Of a DNA stretch of 52,341 nucleotides, positions 16,988 to 26,004 are shown piece by piece. Position numbers and translations under genes: made by a program. Numbering within the stretch: the first letter of the stretch is position 1; the number at the start of each line of letters is the position of its first letter. A model generated the notes under the pieces. That model searched no databases. It had not been told where the DNA came from and saw nothing but the letters and a program-made list of their open reading frames with translations. The DNA comes from Bacteroidota bacterium (GTDB lineage Bacteria; Bacteroidota; Bacteroidia; Sphingobacteriales; Sphingobacteriaceae). The DNA is taken from the NCBI GenBank assembly GCA_013288485.1, contig JABDBW010000006.1:1-52341 (forward strand). Direction: 5' to 3'.

Positions 16988-18514
16988 ATGGAATATCACA
17001 GTATATTAAATAAGCAGATCATAAAATTTATCCCGGATAAATACCTGGAAGATGAGGTGATGCAGAATTTTTTGGAGAGTGTTAGTAATTCATACAATTC
17101 GTTTGAGAAGTCAAAAAAGTTATCAGAACATGCTTTTACTATAAGCGAACGCGAATACCAGGAGGTTAACAATTTCCTGCTAAAGGAGAACGAAATAAAG
17201 CAACAATCTATTTCAGAAATAAAAAAGGCCATAAGCGCTTTATCGCCGGGCGCCAAATCAGATATCGAAGGGTCGGATGACGACCTGATAGATATTATAA
17301 GGTTCTTACAACTTCAAATAGAAAAGGCCAAAGAGCTGGAACAACAACTCATCGAATCAAAAGATGTGGCCGAAAAGGCGGCGTTAACAAAATCGCATTT
17401 CCTCTCAACCATGAGCCATGAGATAAGAACGCCAATGAACGCTGTAATTGGTTTTACTCATTTGCTTTTGCAGCTTGAACCGCGCGAGGAGCAAATGGAG
17501 TACCTGAAAATGTTAAAATTCTCGGCCGAGAACCTGTTGGTGCTGATCAATGACATATTGGATTTTAGCAAAATTGAAGCCGGCAGGGTTGAATTTGAAG
17601 AGGCTGATTTTAGCATAAAGGAGTTGGTAAGCAATATCAGGCTGGCGCTGCTGCAAAAAGCAAACGAAAAAGACATTCAACTTAAATTGCTGATAGACCA
17701 GGAACTGCCAAACGCCATAAAAGGCGACCCGGTAAGGCTGGGCCAAATATTGACCAATTTAATAAGCAACGCGGTAAAATTTACTAAGGATGGTAAGGTT
17801 ACCATTACGGCCTCGCTCAACAAAAAAACAGTTGAATATACCATTATTGATTTTGAAGTGGCTGATACCGGCATAGGTATAGGCGAAGATAAACTGACCA
17901 ATATATTTGAGAGTTTTACGCAGGCAAGCTCTGATACTACCCGCAAGTTTGGCGGTACCGGTTTAGGGTTAACAATAACCAAAAAATTGCTGGAGTTGAT
18001 GGATAGCGAGATCAACGTAAAAAGCGAATTGGGCAAAGGCTCGGTATTTTATTTCAGCCTTAAAATGAAAAACAGCGATAAGCAATTTGAAAAAAACGGC
18101 TATGATATCATTCAGCCGGAAACCAAAAGCTTAAAAGGAGTTAAGCTGTTAATTGCTGAAGATAACCAGATCAATGTGATATTGGCTAAACAATATATGA
18201 AGCTATGGGATATTGAATGTGATGTAGCCGAAAACGGCGAGATTGCCCTTACACTGGTTCAAACCAACGATTACCACATGGTTTTGATGGACCTGCAAAT
18301 GCCCGAAATGGATGGCTACGAAACTACCGTAGAGATCAGGAAACTACCCGGCGAAAAATTCAAGAAGCTGCCTATTATTGCCCTTACCGCGTCGGCTATG
18401 CTTGATATTAAGGATCAGGCCTTTATTGTAGGTATGAACGATTACATAAGCAAGCCATTTAACCCCAATGAGCTGTACCGAAAAATTGCGCTATACGCAA
18501 AAGTAGACGTGTAA
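16988..18514 (+). CDS. Cytosolic hybrid histidine kinase paired with FIST
   Basis: 508 residues, no membrane segment. The N-terminal part (about 1-75) has the pattern of helix 'LNKQIIKFIPDKYL...NFLESVSNSYNSFE', which I recall preceding kinase or PAS modules in FIST-linked proteins; then a coiled coil (about 105-135). The HisKA domain has phospho-acceptor H144 (MSHEIRTPMN). The HATPase domain has an N-box NAVKF, G1 DTGIGIG and G2 GGTGLGL. The C-terminal receiver has D435 (MDLQMPEMDG) and the Lys of ISKPFN. No DNA-binding output, so the signal must pass to another protein. Confidence 0.94.
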   Translation: MEYHSILNKQIIKFIPDKYLEDEVMQNFLESVSNSYNSFEKSKKLSEHAFTISEREYQEVNNFLLKENEIKQQSISEIKKAISALSPGAKSDIEGSDDDLIDIIRFLQLQIEKAKELEQQLIESKDVAEKAALTKSHFLSTMSHEIRTPMNAVIGFTHLLLQLEPREEQMEYLKMLKFSAENLLVLINDILDFSKIEAGRVEFEEADFSIKELVSNIRLALLQKANEKDIQLKLLIDQELPNAIKGDPVRLGQILTNLISNAVKFTKDGKVTITASLNKKTVEYTIIDFEVADTGIGIGEDKLTNIFESFTQASSDTTRKFGGTGLGLTITKKLLELMDSEINVKSELGKGSVFYFSLKMKNSDKQFEKNGYDIIQPETKSLKGVKLLIAEDNQINVILAKQYMKLWDIECDVAENGEIALTLVQTNDYHMVLMDLQMPEMDGYETTVEIRKLPGEKFKKLPIIALTASAMLDIKDQAFIVGMNDYISKPFNPNELYRKIALYAKVDV

Positions 18515-18518
18515 ATAA

Positions 18519-18534
18519 AAAAGGGTGTCACCCT
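18519..18534. terminator. Weak bidirectional terminator candidate
   Basis: GGGTGTCACCC at 18523-18533 sits in the 32-bp gap between the convergent kinase and glycosidase genes, flanked by AAAAAA on one side. The stem is short. Confidence 0.35.
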
Positions 18535-18546
18535 AATAATCTCTTT

Positions 18547-20727
18547 TTACAATTTCTTCTTATCCTTTTCCCATAATTTATTGGATGCGGCTACGGCAAC
18601 CGGTTCGCCTTTTTGGGCGTTTTTGGCAATGTTCACATCCTGTTTTACAAGGTCGGTCTCTGCGTTCCAGTCAAGGTATTGGGTGCGGGCAAAAAGTTGG
18701 GGCTTGTATTGCGCCGATGCCGCCGCGGCATAGTTTATCCATGAATTCACTTCGGCTTCCGCTTCGGCAACGGCCTGAGCCTTATTCTTTTCATCACCGG
18801 CAAACCGATATTGGGCCATATAAGTAGCCGCCTTTACTTTATGCGCGTAATAATCGGCCATATAGCCCATCGCTTTAAAATCGCCAAGCGTTTGTTTTAG
18901 TTCAGGGTTGTTATTGTCACCTATCCCGGCCGCCCCTGCCAATAACGTTTTTGAGGCTTCTTCCAGTTTATCAGCAACTTCAAAAGGGGTAAGTTCGCCG
19001 GCAACTTTTCCTTTTTGGGCAAAATCACCAATAGCGGTTACGCCCTGGTCGGGCATACAATCGTTGCGGGCAATGGCGTTCAGGTCTTTAAAGCGGGTAA
19101 TATCAAAGCTTCCCTCGGGCAAAAATTCGGCGTCGTTTTGGCGGTAATGTATCTTATCAATCCATTCGATCACATCCGATGTAGCGTTCCAGGTAGTATA
19201 TATCGCTTTGGCATCCGCGCCCTTGAAGTGTTCGGCTATCTTATCAATATAGTACGATTCCGGCAAATCGGGATTATAACCCGCCATGCCCCATATCATA
19301 AATAAGTACCATTGCTTATCAATTTCATATTTAGGCACATTCTCGTCCTTGCTATGAAAATCGCGGCCATAAATATAACCGTCAGGCCCCCAGAAATACC
19401 CTGCCATCAAATCCTTAGGCATATTTTTAATGAACGCGTCGGCATAGTCGGGCTTACCCCAGCGGAAGGTAAAAATATCATCATTGCGTACATTCATCCA
19501 CACCTTAATTTTATGGTCAACCACCTCATCTTTATATATCTTATCAAACCAGGTAGGTTTTTCGCTGCTGAACATACGCGCACGGGCATATTTAAATTCG
19601 GTATCAAAAGGGCCCACATAATCTTTAAATGCGGTACTTATCAGGTTCATATCACTTTCATGCTGCCTGAAAATAAAGGTGCATTTTATATTAGGATTGA
19701 TGGCTTTAGCATCCATAATTCCCTTACCATACGTTTTCCAAATAAAACTCTCAATAGAGTACTCTCCTTTTATATTGTTTTTTGCATTCTCCCCGGCGGT
19801 TACGCCAATACCTTTTACGGTGGGATAAGTGAGCATAAACTGTTTCACGCTTTTACGCAAATAGTCAATAGTTTCGGGTGAGTCCTGGCGGGTTTCTATG
19901 CCATGCTTGCCCTCGGCGCCGCTTACAAAAACGTTCCAGTGGTACAGGTGTATATCGATGCCCCTGTCATCAGCATATTTAAATACCTTTTTCCAGAAGG
20001 CGATCTTTTCGTCGATGGTCATTTTTTTAACCACGCGCAGGTGGGCAGGGTCCTGTATGCCTTCTTTTTTCCAGCGCATATCGGTTTTAGAATTTATGGT
20101 GCCGGTATACACGTCCACATCATTCAGTGCCACATCCTCATAGCCCGGCACCTTCACCATTGATGGGTACGGGTGCAAATTCCATAAAGTAAGCAGGTTA
20201 TAGCGGTAACGCGCCATGTTATCGAGATAGTTTTTCCAGAAATCAAACTCCCACATGGTTTCAATGTTCATTTGGGCGGCATCGCCGGTATCGTCATAGC
20301 TTGGCGTACGCGCGTCGAGCGGAATGTTGAATTTTATCCCGCGGTAAGGCATATAAGGTTTTCCTTCTATGGTCCCGGTTTTAAGCAGGTCCTTCCCGGC
20401 CTCCAGGTTATCCGCAAGCGCCAGCCCGGCATACATCAATCCCCTTGCATCACCTCCCCTTACCCTGATTGCCTTATTGGTTTGTGTAATTTTATACGCC
20501 TCTGCCCCTAACGACTTATCCAGCACGAACGTAACCACAACAGCCCCTGCCGGGCTTGCAGAATATTGCAGGTTAGCCATTTTAAAGGCATTCTTAAATT
20601 CCTGCACGCCAAACTGCAGCTGCGGAATTGTTTTATCGTACACAACGTTAACTTTTTGCGGCGCGCGGGCGCTCATCAGCGTAACGGCGGCAACTAATAC
20701 CAGGCAAATTTTGAGTAATCGGTTCAT
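18547..20727 (-). CDS. Alpha-glucuronidase-like glycoside hydrolase, paralogue A
   Basis: 726 residues with signal peptide (LKICLVLVAAVTLMSARA). An N-terminal alpha/beta domain like those of GH67/GH20 enzymes (about 25-110) leads into a barrel that opens with PYRGIKFNIPL. Barrel signatures shared with the next gene are WNLHPYPSMV, HWNVFVSG, KGIGVTAGE (Glu, candidate catalytic) and NVRNDDIFTFRWG. I cannot assign a CAZy family; alpha-glucuronidase or alpha-galacturonidase activity is the best guess from the fold and the operator upstream. Exported, probably periplasmic. 22 bp behind paralogue B in one operon. Confidence 0.75.
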   Translation of the reverse strand: MNRLLKICLVLVAAVTLMSARAPQKVNVVYDKTIPQLQFGVQEFKNAFKMANLQYSASPAGAVVVTFVLDKSLGAEAYKITQTNKAIRVRGGDARGLMYAGLALADNLEAGKDLLKTGTIEGKPYMPYRGIKFNIPLDARTPSYDDTGDAAQMNIETMWEFDFWKNYLDNMARYRYNLLTLWNLHPYPSMVKVPGYEDVALNDVDVYTGTINSKTDMRWKKEGIQDPAHLRVVKKMTIDEKIAFWKKVFKYADDRGIDIHLYHWNVFVSGAEGKHGIETRQDSPETIDYLRKSVKQFMLTYPTVKGIGVTAGENAKNNIKGEYSIESFIWKTYGKGIMDAKAINPNIKCTFIFRQHESDMNLISTAFKDYVGPFDTEFKYARARMFSSEKPTWFDKIYKDEVVDHKIKVWMNVRNDDIFTFRWGKPDYADAFIKNMPKDLMAGYFWGPDGYIYGRDFHSKDENVPKYEIDKQWYLFMIWGMAGYNPDLPESYYIDKIAEHFKGADAKAIYTTWNATSDVIEWIDKIHYRQNDAEFLPEGSFDITRFKDLNAIARNDCMPDQGVTAIGDFAQKGKVAGELTPFEVADKLEEASKTLLAGAAGIGDNNNPELKQTLGDFKAMGYMADYYAHKVKAATYMAQYRFAGDEKNKAQAVAEAEAEVNSWINYAAAASAQYKPQLFARTQYLDWNAETDLVKQDVNIAKNAQKGEPVAVAASNKLWEKDKKKL

Positions 20728-20749
20728 AACAGGTTAAATTGGTGTAGGG

Positions 20750-22942
20750 TTACTTAGTTTTTGTTGAAGGCGCGGGGCCCATAGCCAGTTCTATATCATG
20801 GTCAACCTGCGGCTGCATACTCTTTAAAGAGAACAACCCGCTGATGATAATAAACTGGAACGATTCTTTATTATATTTTGCTACCGCGCCGGCATAATTG
20901 GCCCAATGCGACGAACATTGTTTCAGGTACGCAACCGCCTGCTGGCGTTCATCCTTACCTTTATAACGGTAACGCGCCACGGCAACGCCCGCCTTTAACT
21001 TATCGGCAAAATATCTGCCGAACCAGTACCAGGCCAGCATATCGTTCACCTCAACTGCCGCGCCGGGGCTTAACCCTTTTGCCTTTAGCTGGGTGATGAG
21101 GGTAAACAATTTCGCGTTGTCCTTATCCAACTCCGCAGCTAATTGAAGGGGCGACATTTTGCCCGGCCTTGTTTTTTCGCCGGCAGTTTCCCAATCGTGT
21201 ATATTAACGTACAGGGTTGAATCCAGTACCGGGTGGGTGATAATGTTATTGATATCAAACAACCTAACGGGCTTATCAGGCGCCCAGTCGCAGAAACCTT
21301 CTGTATACAGTTGCGCGTCAGCCGTACCTGAGTGGAAAGAAGCGAATTTCAATTGATTATTAGTAGCTATTTTCCACGCCTGCAGTGCGGCGGGCCCGGT
21401 GCCCTTACCATATTTGGCGGCCAGCATTTGCTCGAAAGTGGCATCGGGAGTTTTATCATCATACATCAAACGGCCCCACATGGCATACCATAGCCATTGG
21501 CGCTGAAAATGATAATCCCATGTTTTAAAAGGGCCCGATAAACTGGTATAATCCAGCGCGGGCGTAAATATCTCGCTGCCAATAAAACAACCGGCCACAT
21601 AGGCCTCCCCGTTGTTTTTAATAAACTCGCGTATAAAATCGCTGTTACCCCAGCGCAGGCGGTAAAAATCCTCGTTGCGCACCGTCCACACATATTTGTA
21701 TTTGGTGGGGAACGGGTTATAATATTTATCAGTGAGTTTACCTCCATGTACCATAAACAGTTTGGGCGACGAGTGCCCGTGGCTCCAGTTATATTTAAAC
21801 TCCACAAAGGCATCGGTAACATCCAGGCTCTCCACATGCTTACGCGAGGCAATATCGTTATCCTCGCTCGTACTGCCACCCGACCCTGTATTGGCCGAAA
21901 GCGGCGCGCGGTAAACGAATTTTATTTTTCGGTTAGCGGCTTTCATGCCGGCAAATATAGTGCGGTCGAGCCAGTCGCGGCGTTGCTGCGGCGTACGGCC
22001 TCCCATGCCCTCGCCAATGGTTATGCCCAGGCCGTCAAGGTCGGGGTATTCATTAATTACCTGGGTGAGTGTTTCGCGGGTATATTGCTCCACTAATTTG
22101 GTAGTGTCCTGGTTGCCGCCAAATGCAGGTGTCACCGAGTATTGAATCACGCCGTCTTTTTTATGCGCCAAAGCAAAGCTTGGCGATACAAAGGTGTTCC
22201 AGTTGATAATATAGGTTTCTATGCCGCGGTCGTGCGCCATTTTAAAAAGGTTTGTCCAAAACTGTTTCATGGCCAGCAGTTCCACATCATCAAACGGACA
22301 AGCCTCAGGGAAGTTTTTGGCCCGTATCATATAATGATAAGGGTGCAGGCTCCATAACGATAACACATTGTAGCGGTTGGCCGCCATCATATCTAAAAAA
22401 GTTTCCCAAAATTTAGGGTCGCGTATCACATAATCCTGCTGGGTAAGTGATATGCTCGACCGGTAGGCCACAAAAGGCAAATTAAATTTAATGCCCCTGA
22501 ACCTTAAACGCGGCTCTTCTTTTTTTTCTTTTACCAGTTGCAGGTTACCGCCGTTGGCTTTTAGCTGCTCGGCAACATCAAGCGTGCCATACATGGCCCC
22601 CTTTTCATCAGCGCCAATAACCACCACCCTTGCGCCATCACGGATAATACGGAAACCTTCCGCTATTAATGGCTTTTCGCCAGCAGGCAGGTATCTAAAG
22701 GCAAGCCCATCGGTTTGCCCTAACACCATTACATTGGCCATTGTTTTATAACTCATCGCTTTTTTTACCAGGCTATTGCCGGTAACTGTAGAAGCTTCAT
22801 CCAACTTTTTTAAGGCATAGTTTACCATGCGCGAGTTGGCATAGCCCGTAGCGGCAATGATGGTGGCGCCCTGTACAGTAAGGCATAACAGTATACCGGT
22901 AACCATCGTGACAGCAAACGACAGCGCTATTTTTAACTTCAT
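20750..22942 (-). CDS. Alpha-glucuronidase-like glycoside hydrolase, paralogue B
   Basis: 730 residues, signal peptide to about residue 25 (CLTVQGATI). Same architecture as its downstream neighbour: N-terminal GH67/GH20-like domain (about 28-120), then a barrel starting RFRGIKFNLPF. Signatures: SLWSLHPYHYMI, NWNTFVSP, LDGLGITIGEGMGG (Glu, candidate catalytic) and TVRNEDFYRLRWG. Relatedness to paralogue A runs along the full length but identity is low, so this is an old duplication and substrates may differ. First gene of the operon; a perfect palindrome overlaps its likely promoter. No SusC/SusD pair is next to it. Confidence 0.78.
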   Translation of the reverse strand: MKLKIALSFAVTMVTGILLCLTVQGATIIAATGYANSRMVNYALKKLDEASTVTGNSLVKKAMSYKTMANVMVLGQTDGLAFRYLPAGEKPLIAEGFRIIRDGARVVVIGADEKGAMYGTLDVAEQLKANGGNLQLVKEKKEEPRLRFRGIKFNLPFVAYRSSISLTQQDYVIRDPKFWETFLDMMAANRYNVLSLWSLHPYHYMIRAKNFPEACPFDDVELLAMKQFWTNLFKMAHDRGIETYIINWNTFVSPSFALAHKKDGVIQYSVTPAFGGNQDTTKLVEQYTRETLTQVINEYPDLDGLGITIGEGMGGRTPQQRRDWLDRTIFAGMKAANRKIKFVYRAPLSANTGSGGSTSEDNDIASRKHVESLDVTDAFVEFKYNWSHGHSSPKLFMVHGGKLTDKYYNPFPTKYKYVWTVRNEDFYRLRWGNSDFIREFIKNNGEAYVAGCFIGSEIFTPALDYTSLSGPFKTWDYHFQRQWLWYAMWGRLMYDDKTPDATFEQMLAAKYGKGTGPAALQAWKIATNNQLKFASFHSGTADAQLYTEGFCDWAPDKPVRLFDINNIITHPVLDSTLYVNIHDWETAGEKTRPGKMSPLQLAAELDKDNAKLFTLITQLKAKGLSPGAAVEVNDMLAWYWFGRYFADKLKAGVAVARYRYKGKDERQQAVAYLKQCSSHWANYAGAVAKYNKESFQFIIISGLFSLKSMQPQVDHDIELAMGPAPSTKTK

Positions 22943-22967
22943 AATTTTTAGGTGTTATTGGTTTTGT

Positions 22968-22983
22968 ATTTTGTATACAAAAT
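22968..22983. promoter_or_regulatory. 16-bp perfect palindromic operator candidate over the glycosidase promoter
   Basis: ATTTTGTATACAAAAT is an exact palindrome 26-41 bp upstream of the first glycosidase start. On the minus strand it overlaps TAATTTTG (22985-22978), which fits the Bacteroidota -7 element TAnnTTTG; no good -33 TTG is seen. The TTGTATACAA core is like operators of FadR-subfamily GntR regulators, which include uronate repressors, and would suit repression of uronate-releasing enzymes. The regulator gene is not in the window. Confidence 0.55.
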
Positions 22984-23106
22984 TATTATAATAATTGAGT
23001 TATGCTAATTGTTAGGATGTAAAAATTTGGGGATAAAGGGTATGAACGCCCGCGGTTACGAAAACGGTGTTAAAAAAATCATTGACGATACAGGGGCTAA
23101 GCTATG

Positions 23107-25668
23107 TTAAAGTTCGACGTAAAAGCCAAACTTGATCGCATAGGGCGCAGCGCCGGGGTGGTCCAGATAATTAAATCTTTTGATCACATCCAGGCGACAG
23201 AATTTAAAAATATTCCCAATGCCGGCCCCGGCCTCTATATAGGGGGTATTACTTAATGAGTAAGTGCCATTTGAACTTGCCGGGAATTGGTATAAACCCG
23301 TTGTATACAGCGGGTTGTTTTCGTTACGCAAACCGCCATATAAAACTTTCGCCGACAAGTATTCCCGCCATTTAAGGTATCTTATCAGGGGTATCTTATT
23401 CAGAAAAAAACCATTAAAACTCTGGGTCAGGTTGATGCCTGCATAATGATCGCTTACAAATTCCAGGTAATTCATCGTATTATAGGAATTGGACGAATAC
23501 ACAATAGATTGGTTGGCCGGGCTGATATTCAGCAGCGGAAAGGGTACTTTCCCTACAACCATGCCGCCCAGTACGGTAACATCTGCAAAACCTAACTGTG
23601 ATAAATAAAAGCGCTTAACAATAGTTGCGCCAATATTGGTGTACGTATAGCCTCCGTTACCAATACCGGTAGACCCCTGTTTGATCAGCAAATTAAAGAC
23701 CGGGTAGGGGCCAACAATAGTCCTGCGGCGGAAAGTTCCCTGCATAAACTGTTCATGCGGCGCATAGCGCAGGCCCACGTCAATTTCGTGGGTCGTTAAG
23801 TGTGGTATAATGGTGTTGTTGGCGTCATTAAGCTGGTAAACCAGCGTTCCGGCAGCTTGCTGGTCCCAGTTTTTTAGCGTCAGGTTATATGAAAAGTTAT
23901 TTTCAAAGTCTTTGGCATAACTTATGGCTAATACCCGATTATATAAAAAGTAGCTCGACCTGCCGGTTTGGAAGGAGGATAGCACCGACTGTGACTCACC
24001 AGAAAAATTTTGGCTGGGCAGGTTGATATCATACACGTAACTAACTTTAAAATAATCATTAGGGAAAAGGTAATAAGGCGTCTTGTTTAAAGCAATGTAG
24101 GTGCTCAGCTCATATTTAAATTGTTTGTCCTTTGTTCCGTAGGCATCGTAACCCTCCAGGTAAACTGTTTTATTCAATTTTGGTGTGGTCCTCCCGCCTA
24201 GCTGGAAGCGGGCGCCCTCCACAGTACTAAAAGAAAAAAAATCGCCGATCGGCCCGGCCTGCACCGGCCCCAGGTCGGCAAACCCGTGATCGAGGGTCGA
24301 TGCGATCCACGTAGCCCTTTTAAAGGAAGTCATGCCCTCCAGTTTGGTAATATGGGCATAAACCCGGGCCTGCGCGGGTGAAAGGGTATCTGGCCGCTTA
24401 TGCAGCCAGTATGCGGTATCCGGCTGATCGGAATTTGGTTGGGTTTGTACGCTTTTCCCCTCGTAAAAAAGGTCAGGGAGCGGTGCATTTAATTTATAGT
24501 TAGAATAAAAAACCGTCCGTTCGCCCAAAACACCTATACTTTTGTTGCTTAGAACACCAAAATCAGCTTTTGCATTACTTTTAGCGAGGTAATAGCGCCC
24601 GCCGGGATAGGGCTCAAAATCCAGCCTGATCTGCAGGTTGCGCATAAAATTGAGATTGATCTGTTTATTTACATTCAAATCACACGATTTAACTGCATAA
24701 CGCCCGTCAAGGGTTACCAATAACCGGCCCTCAAAAAGCAGGTCGCCTTTGTTTCGGGGCGTAAAGCTCACCTCCACCAGTTTTTCTTTGCCATACTGGA
24801 TGGTGTCGGTAATAAAAAACTGGTAGAAATCTGGAGCATGGTCGGCAATAGGGCTCAGGAACTGGTAGTTAAGGATAAAGATATTATTGGAATAGATATC
24901 AATATTATTTCCATAGAACCGGTTAAGATAAATGTCTACCCCTACGGTATCCACAAATTTGATAACATTGATCTCCTTTTTCGCGGTTAAAACCTGTATA
25001 GATTTGGACGGGCTTGCCCGGTAATAGTTTTTAAATAGCTTTTCACTGAAATAAACCGGGAGCGTTGTTTGTGCGCTTTCATTTACCCTGCCGATGGTAT
25101 CCAGCATAAAGCTAAAGCTTCGTAAATAGCGGTTGTTGATCAATAGCGAGGGTACGTTAGAAAGCGATAACCCGATCCGTTCGTACTGGTCATATTGCAG
25201 GTACGCCGAACTTTCCATCCGGTTTTGTTCCTTATGGCTAATAACTTGCCTGATGAGCTCCACCGCCGGATTTCCCTTATTCCGGTACCGCCTGCGCGAA
25301 GTAACCATAACTTCCTTTAACTGGGTTTGACTGATCGTTAAGCGTACCTGCAACTCATTGGCCTGGCCCGGTTTAATAGTTTTGGTAAAGGTTTGATAGC
25401 CAACGTGCGAAAACGTAATACGGTTATAAAAGCCCCAGGCGCTTAAATTAAACCGCCCCAGGCTATCCGAGACGGTGCCGTATTTGCTGCCGCCAAAGCT
25501 GATACTGATAAAAGGGAGTGGCCGGCCCGAAACAGCATCGGTAACCTGCCCGCTAACGCGGGTAATTTTACTGCTCTTTAAACTGTCCGGTTGTTGCGCT
25601 GTTCCGTATAAGGGGATTAATAGCAACAGGTAGCAAATAAAAAGCGGGGGATTTATTTTATAATACAA
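23107..25668 (-). CDS. DUF5686 outer-membrane protein with carboxypeptidase-regulatory-like domain
   Basis: 853 residues. Signal peptide (to about 24, LYGTAQQ), then a CarboxypepD_reg-like beta-sandwich (about 38-120: VSGQVTDAVSGRPLPFISISF). After it comes the DUF5686 region, typically starting RRRYRNKGNPAVELIRQVI, and a long C-terminal beta-barrel ending in an aromatic-rich strand (FGFYVEL). Family found throughout Bacteroidota; function not established to my knowledge. It lies downstream of the ExbB/ExbD/TonB cluster but behind a 336-bp gap, so it is probably a separate transcript. Confidence 0.88.
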   Translation of the reverse strand: MYYKINPPLFICYLLLLIPLYGTAQQPDSLKSSKITRVSGQVTDAVSGRPLPFISISFGGSKYGTVSDSLGRFNLSAWGFYNRITFSHVGYQTFTKTIKPGQANELQVRLTISQTQLKEVMVTSRRRYRNKGNPAVELIRQVISHKEQNRMESSAYLQYDQYERIGLSLSNVPSLLINNRYLRSFSFMLDTIGRVNESAQTTLPVYFSEKLFKNYYRASPSKSIQVLTAKKEINVIKFVDTVGVDIYLNRFYGNNIDIYSNNIFILNYQFLSPIADHAPDFYQFFITDTIQYGKEKLVEVSFTPRNKGDLLFEGRLLVTLDGRYAVKSCDLNVNKQINLNFMRNLQIRLDFEPYPGGRYYLAKSNAKADFGVLSNKSIGVLGERTVFYSNYKLNAPLPDLFYEGKSVQTQPNSDQPDTAYWLHKRPDTLSPAQARVYAHITKLEGMTSFKRATWIASTLDHGFADLGPVQAGPIGDFFSFSTVEGARFQLGGRTTPKLNKTVYLEGYDAYGTKDKQFKYELSTYIALNKTPYYLFPNDYFKVSYVYDINLPSQNFSGESQSVLSSFQTGRSSYFLYNRVLAISYAKDFENNFSYNLTLKNWDQQAAGTLVYQLNDANNTIIPHLTTHEIDVGLRYAPHEQFMQGTFRRRTIVGPYPVFNLLIKQGSTGIGNGGYTYTNIGATIVKRFYLSQLGFADVTVLGGMVVGKVPFPLLNISPANQSIVYSSNSYNTMNYLEFVSDHYAGINLTQSFNGFFLNKIPLIRYLKWREYLSAKVLYGGLRNENNPLYTTGLYQFPASSNGTYSLSNTPYIEAGAGIGNIFKFCRLDVIKRFNYLDHPGAAPYAIKFGFYVEL

Positions 25669-25734
25669 TTCCGAAGGATCACTAATAAATGAGTGGATAA
25701 TTTAAGGTAAATGTAGCTTATTTACAAGATGAGT

Positions 25735-25793
25735 TTTAATTCTTTGTTGTTTCTGAATAATAACATGTTTAATTCTTTGTTGTTTCTGAATAA
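25735..25793. repeat. 26-bp direct repeat, two copies, 33-bp period
   Basis: The sequence beginning TTTAATTCTTTGTTG occupies 25735-25760 and again 25768-25793, identical over 26 bp, separated by TAACATG. It may be a recent slip duplication or paired binding sites for a regulator of the DUF5686 gene. Confidence 0.85.
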
Positions 25794-25897
25794 CGAGAAT
25801 TATTCGTCAGTATTATCGCGCTATGCGGTTCCAGTTGGGTTAAGTGATTCAGGGAAAGTTATCTGATAACACTTAATAAGGAGGACGAAGAAGAAGT

Positions 25898-25960
25898 GTT
25901 CACGGGCGTTCACGAGCGTTCACGGAGCGTTCACGGGCGTTCACGCTCAAAACCGTGAAC
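25898..25960. repeat. Iteron-like GTTCACG array with inverted copy
   Basis: Five direct copies of GTTCACG start at 25898, 25908, 25918, 25929 and 25939 (spacing 10 or 11 bp, one helical turn), followed by the inverse CGTGAAC at 25954-25960. It is GC-rich compared with its A/T-rich surroundings. It lies just beyond the stop of the TonB-like gene. Helical phasing would suit cooperative protein binding; the last direct copy and the inverted copy can form a small hairpin. Confidence 0.85.
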
Positions 25961-26004
25961 ACCGGTACCTATTGTATATCAATAAGTTAACCCAGCGTCA
26001 ATTT

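Larger units (their letters stand above)
25669..26004. other. 336-bp intergenic region with two kinds of direct repeat
   Basis: Lies between the TonB-like gene and the DUF5686 gene, both minus strand. It contains a 26-bp direct repeat (25735-25793) and a GTTCACG array (25898-25960). No coding frame was recognised. The part next to 25668 should hold the DUF5686 promoter, but no convincing -33/-7 pair is seen. Confidence 0.7.

Noticed and set aside
19312..19881. Long plus-strand open frame (about 189 codons)
   Set aside because: It is antisense to the glycosidase gene at 18547-20727, whose protein has a signal peptide and conserved motifs; the antisense product has no recognisable pattern.
25898..25960. 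CRISPR array
   Set aside because: Units are only 7-11 bp without unique spacers, and there are no cas genes.
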